Origin: Gp7-AA10 sp035636095
GTDB lineage: Bacteria > Acidobacteriota > Thermoanaerobaculia > Gp7-AA8
Length of the DNA: 36,484 bases
Reading direction: 5' to 3'
Assembly (NCBI GenBank): GCA_035636095.1
Contig: DASPZU010000032.1
Location: 1-36,484, forward strand
Part shown: positions 1-7,780 of the stretch, one piece after another
How positions within the stretch are numbered: the stretch's first letter is position 1
How the letters are laid out: every line of letters starts with the position of its first letter
Position numbers and translations under genes: made by a program
The notes under the pieces: generated by a model
Seen by the model: only the letters and a program-made list of their open reading frames with translations
Told to the model about the DNA's origin: nothing
Databases searched by the model: none

Positions 1-661
1 CGGCCCGGCGCAGCTCGGGGAGGAGTGCGTCGATGAGGATGAAACCGCCCTCGAATGCTTCGACGAGCAGCTCGGCGAACGCATCGCCGAACGTGATTCC
101 CGGACGAAGCCACTTCGGCCGGCTCATCTCGAGCTTCGCCAGCAGCTCTTCCACGAGCGACTCCGGAATCGGAAGTCTGCCGACCACGGCCCGCGAGTCG
201 GGACCGTGATCGGCGCGAATCCAGGACAAATCCTGCTGTCCCCCTTTCGCCGGCAACGCCAGGGTGGCCACCTCCGCGAAGTCATGATCTTCGGTTGCCA
301 GCCAGAAGAGAATCGTGGTCGGGATTCCGCGGGCCTCGTTGTCGCGCTTGATCTCGAGAAGCGAGGCAACTTTCACGAACGTGTACAGCGGCCCGCCCGC
401 GAATCCGACCTGCTGGCCCGCGATGACCGTGAACGTTTTACCGGTCGCCCAGCGCTGCGCTTCGCCGGCGACATCGAGACCCCAGCGGCGATTCGACTCG
501 ATGAGGGCGTCGAAAAGTGCCGCCGAGGTCGGCGGTGCTCCACGAGGTTTAGCGGGCGCGCGCGGAAGGAATCGTTCGTCGCCGGCGAGCCAGTCGAGCA
601 CGAAACGATTCATGCCGGGATAGCGATCGAGCGGGATTCGATAACATCCCGGCTCGTTCAA
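1..661 (-). CDS. bshC: BshC, bacillithiol biosynthesis cysteine-adding enzyme (5' part; runs off the window)
   Basis: BshC ligates cysteine to glucosaminyl-malate, the last step of bacillithiol synthesis in the cytosol. Only the first 220 or so codons are here; the gene continues left of base 1. The translation shows the family's N-terminal IPLD element, then GQQVGFAGGPLYTFVK, and then LFWLATEDHDFAEV, the hallmark of the Rossmann-like core. I start it at a TTG at 661: an AGAAGG ribosome site lies just upstream, and this start keeps the conserved IPLD segment, which the first ATG (613) would cut off. No ATG is available further upstream in frame. It lies 56 bases behind the mglA-like gene on the same strand, so co-transcription is possible. 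Family assignment comes from motif recognition. Confidence 0.86.
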   Translation of the reverse strand, partial: MNEPGCYRIPLDRYPGMNRFVLDWLAGDERFLPRAPAKPRGAPPTSAALFDALIESNRRWGLDVAGEAQRWATGKTFTVIAGQQVGFAGGPLYTFVKVASLLEIKRDNEARGIPTTILFWLATEDHDFAEVATLALPAKGGQQDLSWIRADHGPDSRAVVGRLPIPESLVEELLAKLEMSRPKWLRPGITFGDAFAELLVEAFEGGFILIDALLPELRRA

Positions 662-717
662 GGCTGCCTTCTGAGGGTCATTCCGAGATCGTAACCGCGA
701 ACGCGCTCCAGAGATCC

Positions 718-1626
718 CTAAAGTCGCGAAAGTTTCTCGGAGATTTCGCGCTCGTGCGCGCGGGCGCGTTCCAGCGCGGCCTCCAGCAATCCAATCATTT
801 GGCGGGCGCTGGCGAGGAGCGAGTGCAGCTCGACGGCCACGCCCGGCTCGGCGATCGCAACTCCGCCGAACGGATCGTCTTCGGGAGAGGCGGCAGGATT
901 CACGAACGTCGGCGGCGGGGGCGCGGGTGCCTCGTTCGTTTTCATCGACAACTTCGGCGTGCCGGCGGAGGAGCTGGTGACTCCCGACTTGGCGCTCATG
1001 TCGGGCGCCGCGAGCTCCGGCTCCTCGCGCAGCGTGGTGTTGACGTTGTTTTTCAGATTCTCGAGAATCCGCGCCACCGCCGCCCGTAGCGTGGCGGTGA
1101 CGCCGGTACCGTTGATGGCTGCCGCCTCGATGACGGGCGCGTTGCCGGGTTCGAGGTATTCGGTCATTTCTTCGACCGACGAAACGGTCGGCAAGTCGCG
1201 TTTGTTGTACTGGAACACCAATGCGACTTTCTCGGGATCAAGTCGGTTGAGCCGCAAATTCGTTTTCAGATTCTCGAGGCTCTGCAGGTTGGAGTCTCGC
1301 ATCGACTCCTGGGAGTCGGCGACGAAGACCACCCCGTCCGCGCCGCGGAGCACGAGCTTGCGCGTGGCGTCATAGAAAACCTGTCCCGGGACGGTGTAGA
1401 GCTGCACGCGAACCTTTTGGCCGGCAATCGTGCCGAGCTCCATCGGCATGAAGTCGAAAAAGAGAGTGCGATCGGTCTCGGTGGCCATGGAAATCATCTT
1501 GCCCTTGTTCTCGAGCTTCGGATTCCCGTAGATCTTCTCGAGGTTCGTCGTTTTGCCGCACAGACCGGGCCCGTAATAGACCAGTTTGACGGTGACCTCG
1601 TTGATCGCCTTGTTGACCAGGACCAT
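718..1626 (-). CDS. mglA: MglA-like small Ras-superfamily GTPase with long C-terminal extension
   Basis: Predicted cytosolic GTP-binding switch of the MglA family, which sets polarity for motility or surface machinery. The G domain fills roughly residues 8-195: P-loop GPGLCGKTT (19-27, with Cys where MglA usually has Gly), the YTVPGQVFY switch II region (77-85) and NKRD (141-144). A Pro/Ala-rich linker follows, then a predicted coiled coil over the last 40 residues (VELHSLLASARQMIGLLEAA). At 302 residues it is about 100 longer than classical MglA. The ATG is preceded by GGAGGAAGC. No MglB/roadblock partner lies in the window. The GTPase call is secure; the cellular role is inferred from the family. 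Confidence 0.88.
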   Translation of the reverse strand: MVLVNKAINEVTVKLVYYGPGLCGKTTNLEKIYGNPKLENKGKMISMATETDRTLFFDFMPMELGTIAGQKVRVQLYTVPGQVFYDATRKLVLRGADGVVFVADSQESMRDSNLQSLENLKTNLRLNRLDPEKVALVFQYNKRDLPTVSSVEEMTEYLEPGNAPVIEAAAINGTGVTATLRAAVARILENLKNNVNTTLREEPELAAPDMSAKSGVTSSSAGTPKLSMKTNEAPAPPPPTFVNPAASPEDDPFGGVAIAEPGVAVELHSLLASARQMIGLLEAALERARAHEREISEKLSRL

Positions 1627-1675
1627 GCTTCCTCCAGCGGACCGATAAGCATAGCAGGTGGTTTAGAATCGGCGC

Positions 1676-2356
1676 ATGCCTCGAAAAGAATTGATGGCCA
1701 AAATCTGCAGCCAGCAGATCGTGGGTGTCGTTCGTGAAGACAGCGCTGAGGACGCGTCGCTGGTCGCCGACACTTACGTCAAGCACGGCATCCGCGTCCT
1801 GGAGATCACGCTGACCACGCCCGACGCCTTCGATCTCATCGCAGCGATCGCGAAGCGGCACGGCGGCGATGATGTCACCATCGCCGCTGGAACGGTGCGC
1901 AGCACGAATGACGCCGCGACGGCGAGGCGCGCGGGAGCGGAGGTCATCGTCTCGCCGCACACCGACGTGCGCGTGATCGAGTATGCAAACGAGAACGACA
2001 TGCTCGTCGTCGCCGGGGCTGCCACGGCGACCGAAGTGATTCGGGCCTGGGAGGCGGGGTGCGACATCGTCAAGGTTTTTCCAGCGCCGCAGCTCGGAGG
2101 CCCTGACTACATCCGGGCGCTTCGCGGGCCGATTCGCGATGTGCCGATGCTCGCCGGCGGGCCGGTCACTCTCGACGCCATCGAAGGCTACCTCGACGCC
2201 GGCTGCGTGGCCGTCAACCTCGGCGTCTCTCTGGCCGTTCCCGACCTCGTTCGCATGAAGCAGTGGGAAGAGATCGGGCGGCGCGTCGTCCTGGCGACCT
2301 CCATCGTTCACTCGCGCAAGAACGCGACGCTCGCCGAGTCGGCCTACATTCACTGA
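1676..2356 (+). CDS. eda: KDPG/KHG aldolase family protein
   Basis: Class I aldolase of the 2-keto-3-deoxy-6-phosphogluconate/4-hydroxy-2-oxoglutarate family, which cleaves 4-hydroxy-2-oxo acids to pyruvate and an aldehyde through a Schiff base. Visible family elements are GVVREDSAEDA near the N-terminus, VLEITLTT (substrate-side Glu), AGTVRS, and DIVKVFPAPQLGG, whose Lys is the expected Schiff-base residue. The length of 226 residues is normal. Its stop overlaps the next start (TGATG at 2354-2358), so it is probably translationally coupled to the dioxygenase-RidA gene. In this company it may cleave a 4-hydroxy-2-oxo acid from ring degradation rather than KDPG; that is inference. ATG 1694 is an alternative start. 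The mglA-like gene diverges 49 bases upstream. Confidence 0.85.
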   Translation: MPRKELMAKICSQQIVGVVREDSAEDASLVADTYVKHGIRVLEITLTTPDAFDLIAAIAKRHGGDDVTIAAGTVRSTNDAATARRAGAEVIVSPHTDVRVIEYANENDMLVVAGAATATEVIRAWEAGCDIVKVFPAPQLGGPDYIRALRGPIRDVPMLAGGPVTLDAIEGYLDAGCVAVNLGVSLAVPDLVRMKQWEEIGRRVVLATSIVHSRKNATLAESAYIH

Positions 2357-3681
2357 TGCTCATCCGGAAGGCCTACATTGTTCCGGGCCAGCCGCACATT
2401 TTCCTGGCACCCGACCGGAACCGCGGCTGGGCTTCGCTCAAGAAAACATATGAGGAACTCGGCCGCGAGATCGAGCAATCGGACGCCGAATTGCTGCTGC
2501 TCTACTCGACGCAGTGGTTTTCGGTGATCGGGCATCTGATGCAGGTCGATCCGGCTCCCAAGTGGGTTCTGGTGGATCAGAACTGGTACCAGTTCGGCGA
2601 AATCCCCTACGAGTTCAGGATCGACCCCGAGTTCGGAAAACTCTATTGCGCGCTCGCGAAAGAAGCAGGCATGCAGGCCGCGACCGTGAACTACCACGGC
2701 TTCCCGATCGATCCTGGAACTGTGGTGGCGCTGAAACTTCTAAATCCGCAGAACAAGATTCGCGCGTCCGTCGTCTCGTGCAACATCTACGCGGAACGCG
2801 ACGAAACCCGCGCGCTGGGACGCATTGCCCGCGAAACGATCGATCGATACGGCAAGAAGACGATCGTGATCTGTGTGACCAATCTCTCCAATCGTTACGA
2901 GGTCGCCGACATCGATCCTGCCGTCGACAAGATTTCCTCCGTGAAAGACGACGAGTGGAATCGCAAGATTCTCGAGATGTTCAGTGAAGGTCGTCTCGAA
3001 GATGTGGCGCAGGTGGCGCGCGAATTTGGCCGCGAAGCCAACGCCGACATGGGCTTCAAGGCGGTGTGGTGGCTGGCTGCCCTGATGGGCGAGGACAATC
3101 GCTATCACGGCGCCGTGCGCGATTACCAACCGGTGTGGGGCACTGGTTGCGCCATCGTCGAGCTGACGCCCGCACCGAAGAAACAGATCGAGTTTGAAAA
3201 GGAATTCGATGAGGGACCTGCGGTGGCAGTGGTGGAGGAGGGAACCGGGCTGGCGACGCACAACGTGCCGGCGGAACCGATCCTCAGTCAGAATGCGCCG
3301 CCGCCCGTGGGACCCTATCCGCACGCCCGGAAAGTCGGCAATCTCGTCTTTCTGTCCGGCATCGGACCACGGCGTCCCGGCAGCGGCGAGATCCCCGGCC
3401 TCATTCGCGATGGTGCGGGAAGCGTGATCGCGCACGACATTGAAGTGCAGACGCGGGCCGCGATCGACAACGTCAGGGCCATTCTCGAAGACGCCGGCAG
3501 CTCGCTCGAGAAAGTCCTCGACGTGACGGTCTACCTCACCGACATCCAAGGCGATTTCGATGCTTTCAATCGCGTTTACGCGGAGTATTTTGGCCAGGTG
3601 CAGCCGACCAGGACGACGGTAGGCGTGGAATCGCTTCCGACGCCCATCGCGGTGGAGCTGAAGGTGATCGCGTCGTGCTGA
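2356..3681 (+). CDS. LigB-type extradiol dioxygenase fused to a RidA/YjgF domain
   Basis: A 441-residue fusion. Residues 1-275 resemble class III extradiol dioxygenases, closest in feel to 2-aminophenol 1,6-dioxygenase subunits: IRKAYIVPGQPHIFLAPD, then WFSVIGH. His14 and His60 are plausible iron ligands and a late acid such as Glu269 (CAIVELTP) the third. Residues 304-440 are a RidA domain: NAPPPVGPYPHARKVGNLVF, LSGIGPR, and VQPTRTTVGVESLP with the conserved Arg (R419) used by RidA imine deaminases; 2-aminomuconate deaminases belong to this family. Ring opening and deamination may therefore sit in one chain. I start at ATG 2356 (overlapping the aldolase stop), not the upstream in-frame ATG inside the aldolase. 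Domain identities are firm; the substrate is inferred. Confidence 0.8.
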   Translation: MLIRKAYIVPGQPHIFLAPDRNRGWASLKKTYEELGREIEQSDAELLLLYSTQWFSVIGHLMQVDPAPKWVLVDQNWYQFGEIPYEFRIDPEFGKLYCALAKEAGMQAATVNYHGFPIDPGTVVALKLLNPQNKIRASVVSCNIYAERDETRALGRIARETIDRYGKKTIVICVTNLSNRYEVADIDPAVDKISSVKDDEWNRKILEMFSEGRLEDVAQVAREFGREANADMGFKAVWWLAALMGEDNRYHGAVRDYQPVWGTGCAIVELTPAPKKQIEFEKEFDEGPAVAVVEEGTGLATHNVPAEPILSQNAPPPVGPYPHARKVGNLVFLSGIGPRRPGSGEIPGLIRDGAGSVIAHDIEVQTRAAIDNVRAILEDAGSSLEKVLDVTVYLTDIQGDFDAFNRVYAEYFGQVQPTRTTVGVESLPTPIAVELKVIASC

Positions 3682-4295
3682 TCGACATTTCGCCCATCGT
3701 CGACGAATCGATCGGCGTCTGGCCGGGCGACACGCCGTTTGTGCAGACAGTCAACGCCGACATGCACGCCGGCGCGAATCTCACGCTCTCGGACATTCGC
3801 ACATCGGTGCACGTCGGAGCGCATGCAGACGCCCCCTCACACTACGTGACCGATGGCATCGACATCGCAGCGCGCCGCCTCGACTACTACATCGGCCGCT
3901 GTGTCGTGCTGCACATCCGCGTGCGCCGTGGAGAGCGCATCACCCCGGACCATCTGAATGGAAAGGTGGTTTCCGCGCCGCGTGTCCTGCTGCGGACCGG
4001 AACATTTCCCGATCCGCACAAGTGGAACAACGACTTCGCGAGTCTATCGCCGGCGCTGGTCGACGATTTCTATCAACACGGCGTGATGCTGATCGGCATT
4101 GACACGCCGTCGGTCGACTCCTTCGATTCGAAAGAGCTCGAGGCGCATCAGGCTTTCGCGCGGAACGACATGGCGATGCTGGAGGGATTGATCCTCGATC
4201 ACGTGGAGGAAGGAGAGTACGAGCTGATCGCGCCGCCCTTGCGGCTTCGCGGCGCGGACGCCAGCCCGGTCCGCGCGGTCCTCAGAACTTTTTAG
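3675..4295 (+). CDS. kynB: Kynurenine formamidase (cyclase family)
   Basis: Hydrolyses N-formylkynurenine to kynurenine and formate, the second step of tryptophan breakdown. The 206 residues show the KynB pattern: DISPIVDESIGVWPGDTPF at the N-terminus, then the metal-binding run HVGAHADAPSHY (His46, His50, Asp52), then a catalytic-type SFDSKE region and ALEGL-like end (MAMLEGLILDHV). The GTG start at 3675 overlaps the preceding stop by seven bases, so the three genes from 1676 form one tight operon. This placement is the main reason to link the upstream dioxygenase-RidA fusion to the kynurenine route. The wider family also includes isatin hydrolase-like and other cyclases, so activity on formylkynurenine is likely but not proven. 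Its end overlaps the convergent GGDEF-EAL gene by four bases. Confidence 0.85.
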   Translation: MLIDISPIVDESIGVWPGDTPFVQTVNADMHAGANLTLSDIRTSVHVGAHADAPSHYVTDGIDIAARRLDYYIGRCVVLHIRVRRGERITPDHLNGKVVSAPRVLLRTGTFPDPHKWNNDFASLSPALVDDFYQHGVMLIGIDTPSVDSFDSKELEAHQAFARNDMAMLEGLILDHVEEGEYELIAPPLRLRGADASPVRAVLRTF

Positions 4296-6325
4296 CGAGC
4301 CATTGCTTTCCGGTCGACCATGTAAGCCTCGATCTGATCGACGGCCATGGGTGGGCTGAAGAGGTAACCCTGGACGTAATCGCATTGCTGCTTCTGCAGA
4401 AATTCGAACTGGTCCTCTTTTTCCACGCCCTCGCCGATGACCTTCAGATCGAGGCTGTGCGCCATTGCGATGACGGCCGTCGCGATGGCGGCATCGGTGG
4501 GATTGGAAGTGATCTCGCGGACGAAGGACTGATCGAGCTTGAGCGTGTCGATCGGAAAACGCTTGAGATAATTTAGCGATGAATATCCTGTACCAAAATC
4601 ATCCATAGAAATGTGTACGCCGAGGGCCTTGAGCTCGCGGAGAGTGTAGATGGTGTTCTCCGCGTTCTGCATGGCGTTGCTCTCGGTGATCTCGAGCTCC
4701 AGATATTTCGCATCGAAGCCGGTTTCCTCGAGCACTTCCGCAATCTCTTCGGTCAGATTGGGCTGTTGAAACTGGCGCGCGGAGAGGTTCACCGCCACCG
4801 TCAGCTCCGAATCGATTTTCTTCTGCCATAACTTCGTCTGCCTGCAGGCGGTGCGCAGGACCCAGTCGCCGATGGGAATGATGAGTCCCGAGCTTTCGGC
4901 GGCTGAGATGAAGTGGGCGGGAGAGAGCAGACCGAGCTCGGGATGCTTCCAGCGAATGAGCGCTTCCAGGCCCACGATGTCCTTGGAGTCGATGTCGACC
5001 ACCGGCTGGTAGAACAGAACGAAATCGCGATGGCTGAGCGCCTTTCGCAGCATGTTCTCGAGTGCCAGACGCTCGAGAGCGCGGGCGTTCATCGCCGGCG
5101 CATAGAGCTGGTAGTTGTCGCGGCCCTGATCCTTGGCGCGGTACATGGCGGTGTCGGCGTTGCGCACCAGCGTTTCCGGATCGGAGCCGTCATTGGGACA
5201 GATGCTGATGCCGATGCTGGTGGTCACGAACAGCTCGTGATCGTGGATCGAGAACGGGATCTTGAGGGTCTCCAGAATTTTCTGCGCGATCTTGGCGGCA
5301 TCCTCGACCTGATCGATCCTCGGAATCAGCAGCGTGAATTCGTCGCCGCCGAAGCGCGCCACCGTGTCGCCTTCGCGCACGCAACGGCGAATCCTCTCCG
5401 CCACCGCTTTGAGCAATCCATCGCCGGTCGAGTGTCCGAGGGAGTCGTTGATGTCTTTGAAACGATCGAGGTCGAGAAAGAAGACCGCCACCTTCTGATT
5501 GACGCGGCTCGCCTGCGCCAGCGACATGATGAGTCGATCCATGAACAGCGGCCGGTTGGGAAGACCGGTGAGCGCGTCGTGATAGGCGAGATGCTCCATC
5601 TCCACCGTCGCGAGCTCGGAGGCTTCGCGCTCGTCTTCGAGAAGGCAGGCGATCATCGACATGCCCGTGATCGCTTGCAGCAGAAATCCGATATATCCGT
5701 GATAGATGCTGCTCTCGGCCTGCGAGAAGAAACTCCATCCGATCGTCAGGCCGACCTGATAGGCCTGATGCAACGCGTACAAAAGAAGCGCGGCCGAGAA
5801 CATCGTGAAGCCGACGCCCCGTCGCCTTTTGCGCACTTGCCAGAAAGCGATGCTGGACACGAGGTAGGCGATGCTGGCGATGAGCGCGCGGATGCCGGTG
5901 CGGACGAAATGACGCTTGCTCGAAACGGCATCCGGGCCGATGAAGATGAGCGCTGTCACGACGCCGAATGCCGCCACCGCCGCCAGCGTCCGCCAGTAAA
6001 CGCGAATGCGAACCGGTCGCCGGCGAAGGAGCTCGTAAATGCCGAACAGCAGCCACGCGATGCTGACGTATCCGAAGACGCCCGACAGGACGGCCGTCAG
6101 GATCCGGACCGGGTGCCACGACGGGACATTGGAACGCAATCCCAGGCCAATGCCGACGGTCGATGCCACGTAGTACGCCGCCAGGGCCGTCCAGCTCAGC
6201 GTCCAGTGGCGGAGATAGCTCTTCCGGTATTGCTGCAGGAATCCGAGCAGAAGAATCGCCATGACGATGGCGGTGAGAGTCTGCGCGGAGGATGTGATGA
6301 CGGTGACGAGATTGAACTGTGGCAC
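4292..6325 (-). CDS. Membrane GGDEF-EAL cyclic-di-GMP protein
   Basis: Makes and/or degrades cyclic di-GMP at the inner membrane. Residues 1-230 contain about seven hydrophobic helices forming an uncharacterised membrane sensor. The diguanylate cyclase domain follows (about 243-405) with an intact GGDEF (326-330) and a product-inhibition I-site RxxD (R317-D320) five residues before it. The phosphodiesterase domain (about 420-670) has EALIRW (454-459) and the DDFGTGYSSL loop (575-584). Both active sites look complete, so the protein may be bifunctional. At 677 residues it has the usual length for this architecture. Codons for residues 570-588, around DDFGTG, are strikingly AT-rich compared with the rest of the gene (see findings). 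It converges on kynB with a four-base overlap. Confidence 0.94.
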   Translation of the reverse strand: MPQFNLVTVITSSAQTLTAIVMAILLLGFLQQYRKSYLRHWTLSWTALAAYYVASTVGIGLGLRSNVPSWHPVRILTAVLSGVFGYVSIAWLLFGIYELLRRRPVRIRVYWRTLAAVAAFGVVTALIFIGPDAVSSKRHFVRTGIRALIASIAYLVSSIAFWQVRKRRRGVGFTMFSAALLLYALHQAYQVGLTIGWSFFSQAESSIYHGYIGFLLQAITGMSMIACLLEDEREASELATVEMEHLAYHDALTGLPNRPLFMDRLIMSLAQASRVNQKVAVFFLDLDRFKDINDSLGHSTGDGLLKAVAERIRRCVREGDTVARFGGDEFTLLIPRIDQVEDAAKIAQKILETLKIPFSIHDHELFVTTSIGISICPNDGSDPETLVRNADTAMYRAKDQGRDNYQLYAPAMNARALERLALENMLRKALSHRDFVLFYQPVVDIDSKDIVGLEALIRWKHPELGLLSPAHFISAAESSGLIIPIGDWVLRTACRQTKLWQKKIDSELTVAVNLSARQFQQPNLTEEIAEVLEETGFDAKYLELEITESNAMQNAENTIYTLRELKALGVHISMDDFGTGYSSLNYLKRFPIDTLKLDQSFVREITSNPTDAAIATAVIAMAHSLDLKVIGEGVEKEDQFEFLQKQQCDYVQGYLFSPPMAVDQIEAYMVDRKAMAR

Positions 6326-6376
6326 TTAGCATCTCGATTTTGCGCCCTAGTCACCATGAACGCAATGTGATGCGCG

Positions 6377-7435
6377 CTACAGAACGCGGGAATAACTGTC
6401 CAACAAACGCTGTGCGGCGCGGGGATAAGCAAATTCACCGACTTGCTCGACCGCTTTCTCGCGCAGATCGTCGAGGTCATCGAGGCACGACAAAAGATGC
6501 AATGCCAGAGCATCGGCGTTTGCGCTGCGTGCAATGAGCGGCAAGCTGCCCACGATCGCTTCCATGCCCGGCAACGGCGCTGTCACAGGAACGGTGCCGC
6601 ATGCCATCGCCTCAATGACGGCTCGATGGCCTTCGTCGGATCCCTTGGCGGTGAAGAGAAGGAAGTCGGCGGAGCGGTAATAATCGGCGAGATCGTCTTC
6701 GTGATAGCCGGCCCAGATGACCTTCGATGCGATTTCGAGATCGCCGGCGAGTTTTTCGAGTGACGGCCGGTGCTCGCCGTGTCCGATGATCATCATCCGC
6801 GAATTCGGCATTCTTCTCTGAATGGCGGCGAATGTTTCCAGCGCCAGCTCGAAGCCGCGACCTTTCGAGAGTTTTCCGATGACCGCGACCACCAGCGAAT
6901 CGGACGTGATCTCGTACTTCGAGCGCACATCGGAACCATCAGGATGAAACTCGAGCGTATCCACCGGCGGCGGCGTGAACAGTGGCGCGCGATTCCGAAT
7001 CGGCGGAGCCTCGCGGAGTGCGTCGTTGATCACGCACACCAGATCCGTTCGCGCCAGCAGCGACTTTGCGAAGGGATCGGACCGAATCACTCTGCGCGAG
7101 TGGAACGTGCGCGCAACAGATGTCCGCCACGTGCGGGTCGCAAAACGCGCCAGAAGGTGGTCATAGGTGAGATGCGCATGGACGATATCGAATCCGTGAT
7201 GATCGAGGAGTCGCTCGATCGCGCCGGCTGAGCCGACGAATGAAAATGGATTCTGCGCTTTCCCGATGATCGGATGCGTGAAGTCGAGCTTGCCGATCTT
7301 TGCCTGGAGTTTGTAGCCGCCGACGTAAGCGTAGTGAGCATCGACACCGGCGCCGCGAAGCGCCGCCACCTCCGCGAACGCCGGAGCGGCAGCACCGGTC
7401 CATCGATTGCCGGCCGCGAGGTGGAGCACCTTCAC
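6377..7435 (-). CDS. Glycosyltransferase family 4 protein
   Basis: Retaining GT-B fold sugar transferase, probably adding a nucleotide-sugar-derived residue to a surface glycan. The N-terminal half reads as a GT4 acceptor domain (KVLHLAAGNRWTGAAAPAF, DIVHAHLTYDH). The C-terminal half has VAVIGKLSKGRGFELALE, MMIIGHGEHRPSLEKL, and the nucleotide-sugar binding E-x7-E segment in DEGHRAVIEAMACGTVPV. Length 352 residues is normal. It starts at the edge of the octamer hairpin at 7438-7519 and diverges from a Trm112-like/O-antigen-ligase pair, so this is plausibly a small surface-polysaccharide region. The donor and acceptor cannot be read from the sequence. Confidence 0.88.
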   Translation of the reverse strand: MKVLHLAAGNRWTGAAAPAFAEVAALRGAGVDAHYAYVGGYKLQAKIGKLDFTHPIIGKAQNPFSFVGSAGAIERLLDHHGFDIVHAHLTYDHLLARFATRTWRTSVARTFHSRRVIRSDPFAKSLLARTDLVCVINDALREAPPIRNRAPLFTPPPVDTLEFHPDGSDVRSKYEITSDSLVVAVIGKLSKGRGFELALETFAAIQRRMPNSRMMIIGHGEHRPSLEKLAGDLEIASKVIWAGYHEDDLADYYRSADFLLFTAKGSDEGHRAVIEAMACGTVPVTAPLPGMEAIVGSLPLIARSANADALALHLLSCLDDLDDLREKAVEQVGEFAYPRAAQRLLDSYSRVL

Positions 7436-7437
7436 GA

Positions 7438-7519
7438 GTTGCTAGGTTACTAGGTTGCTTGGTTACTAGGTTGCTAGGTTGCTCGCCAGGCAACCCAGCA
7501 ACCCAGCAACCGAGTAACC
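7438..7519. repeat. Intergenic hairpin made of tandem octamers
   Basis: Six head-to-tail octamers of the type GTTGCTAG (7438, 7446, 7454, 7462, 7470, 7478; variants GTTACTAG, GTTGCTTG and GTTGCTCG) are followed after five bases by the same unit inverted (CAACCCAG at 7491 and 7499, CAACCGAG at 7507, TAACC at 7515). Arms 7461-7483 and 7497-7519 pair over 23 positions with two mismatches, one at the same place in each unit. It fills the space between divergent genes and could affect either promoter or be a small dispersed repeat. Confidence 0.9.
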
Positions 7520-7540
7520 TTTTGATACACTTCGCCGCCG

Positions 7541-7780
7541 ATGGCGATCGATGCTGAGCTGCTTGAAATTCTCGCCTGTCCGCTGTGCAAGGAAGAGGTC
7601 AAGCCGGTTGCGTTGTCGGAGGGCCGACGCACCGCTGTGCGCGACAAATTCCGCGACAAGTTCCGGGGAGAGGAGCCGGTCGTCGAGCAAGGGCTGCAAT
7701 GCGTGAAGTGCCATCGCGTGTATCCGATCGTCAGCGACATTCCCGTCATGCTGGTTGAAGAAGCGTTCGAGGAAGCGTGA
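7541..7780 (+). CDS. Trm112-like zinc-ribbon protein
   Basis: Small protein (79 residues) of the Trm112/YcaR (UPF0434) family. It begins DAELLEILACPLC, the family signature, with a zinc-ribbon pair Cys13-x2-Cys16 and a second pair Cys54-x2-Cys57, then YPIVSDIPVML. Relatives activate methyltransferases or sit beside lipid-A and polysaccharide genes. Between the two Cys pairs there is an extra charged stretch containing RDKFRDKF, which comes from a 12-base tandem duplication (about 7640-7663). Its TGA overlaps the GTG start of the O-antigen-ligase-like gene (7777-7780), so the two are probably translationally coupled. No clear Shine-Dalgarno is seen upstream. Confidence 0.85.
   Translation: MAIDAELLEILACPLCKEEVKPVALSEGRRTAVRDKFRDKFRGEEPVVEQGLQCVKCHRVYPIVSDIPVMLVEEAFEEA

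Noticed and set aside
1370..2353. 327-residue minus-strand open frame
   Set aside because: It is antisense to the aldolase and out of phase with the MglA-like gene; composition is typical of a shadow frame.
4913..6370. 485-residue plus-strand open frame
   Set aside because: It is antisense to the GGDEF-EAL gene, is His/Arg/Glu-rich without motifs, and arises from the GC-rich codon pattern.
7438..7519. CRISPR-like repeats
   Set aside because: The units are 8 bases with no spacers and form a hairpin, so it is not a CRISPR array.
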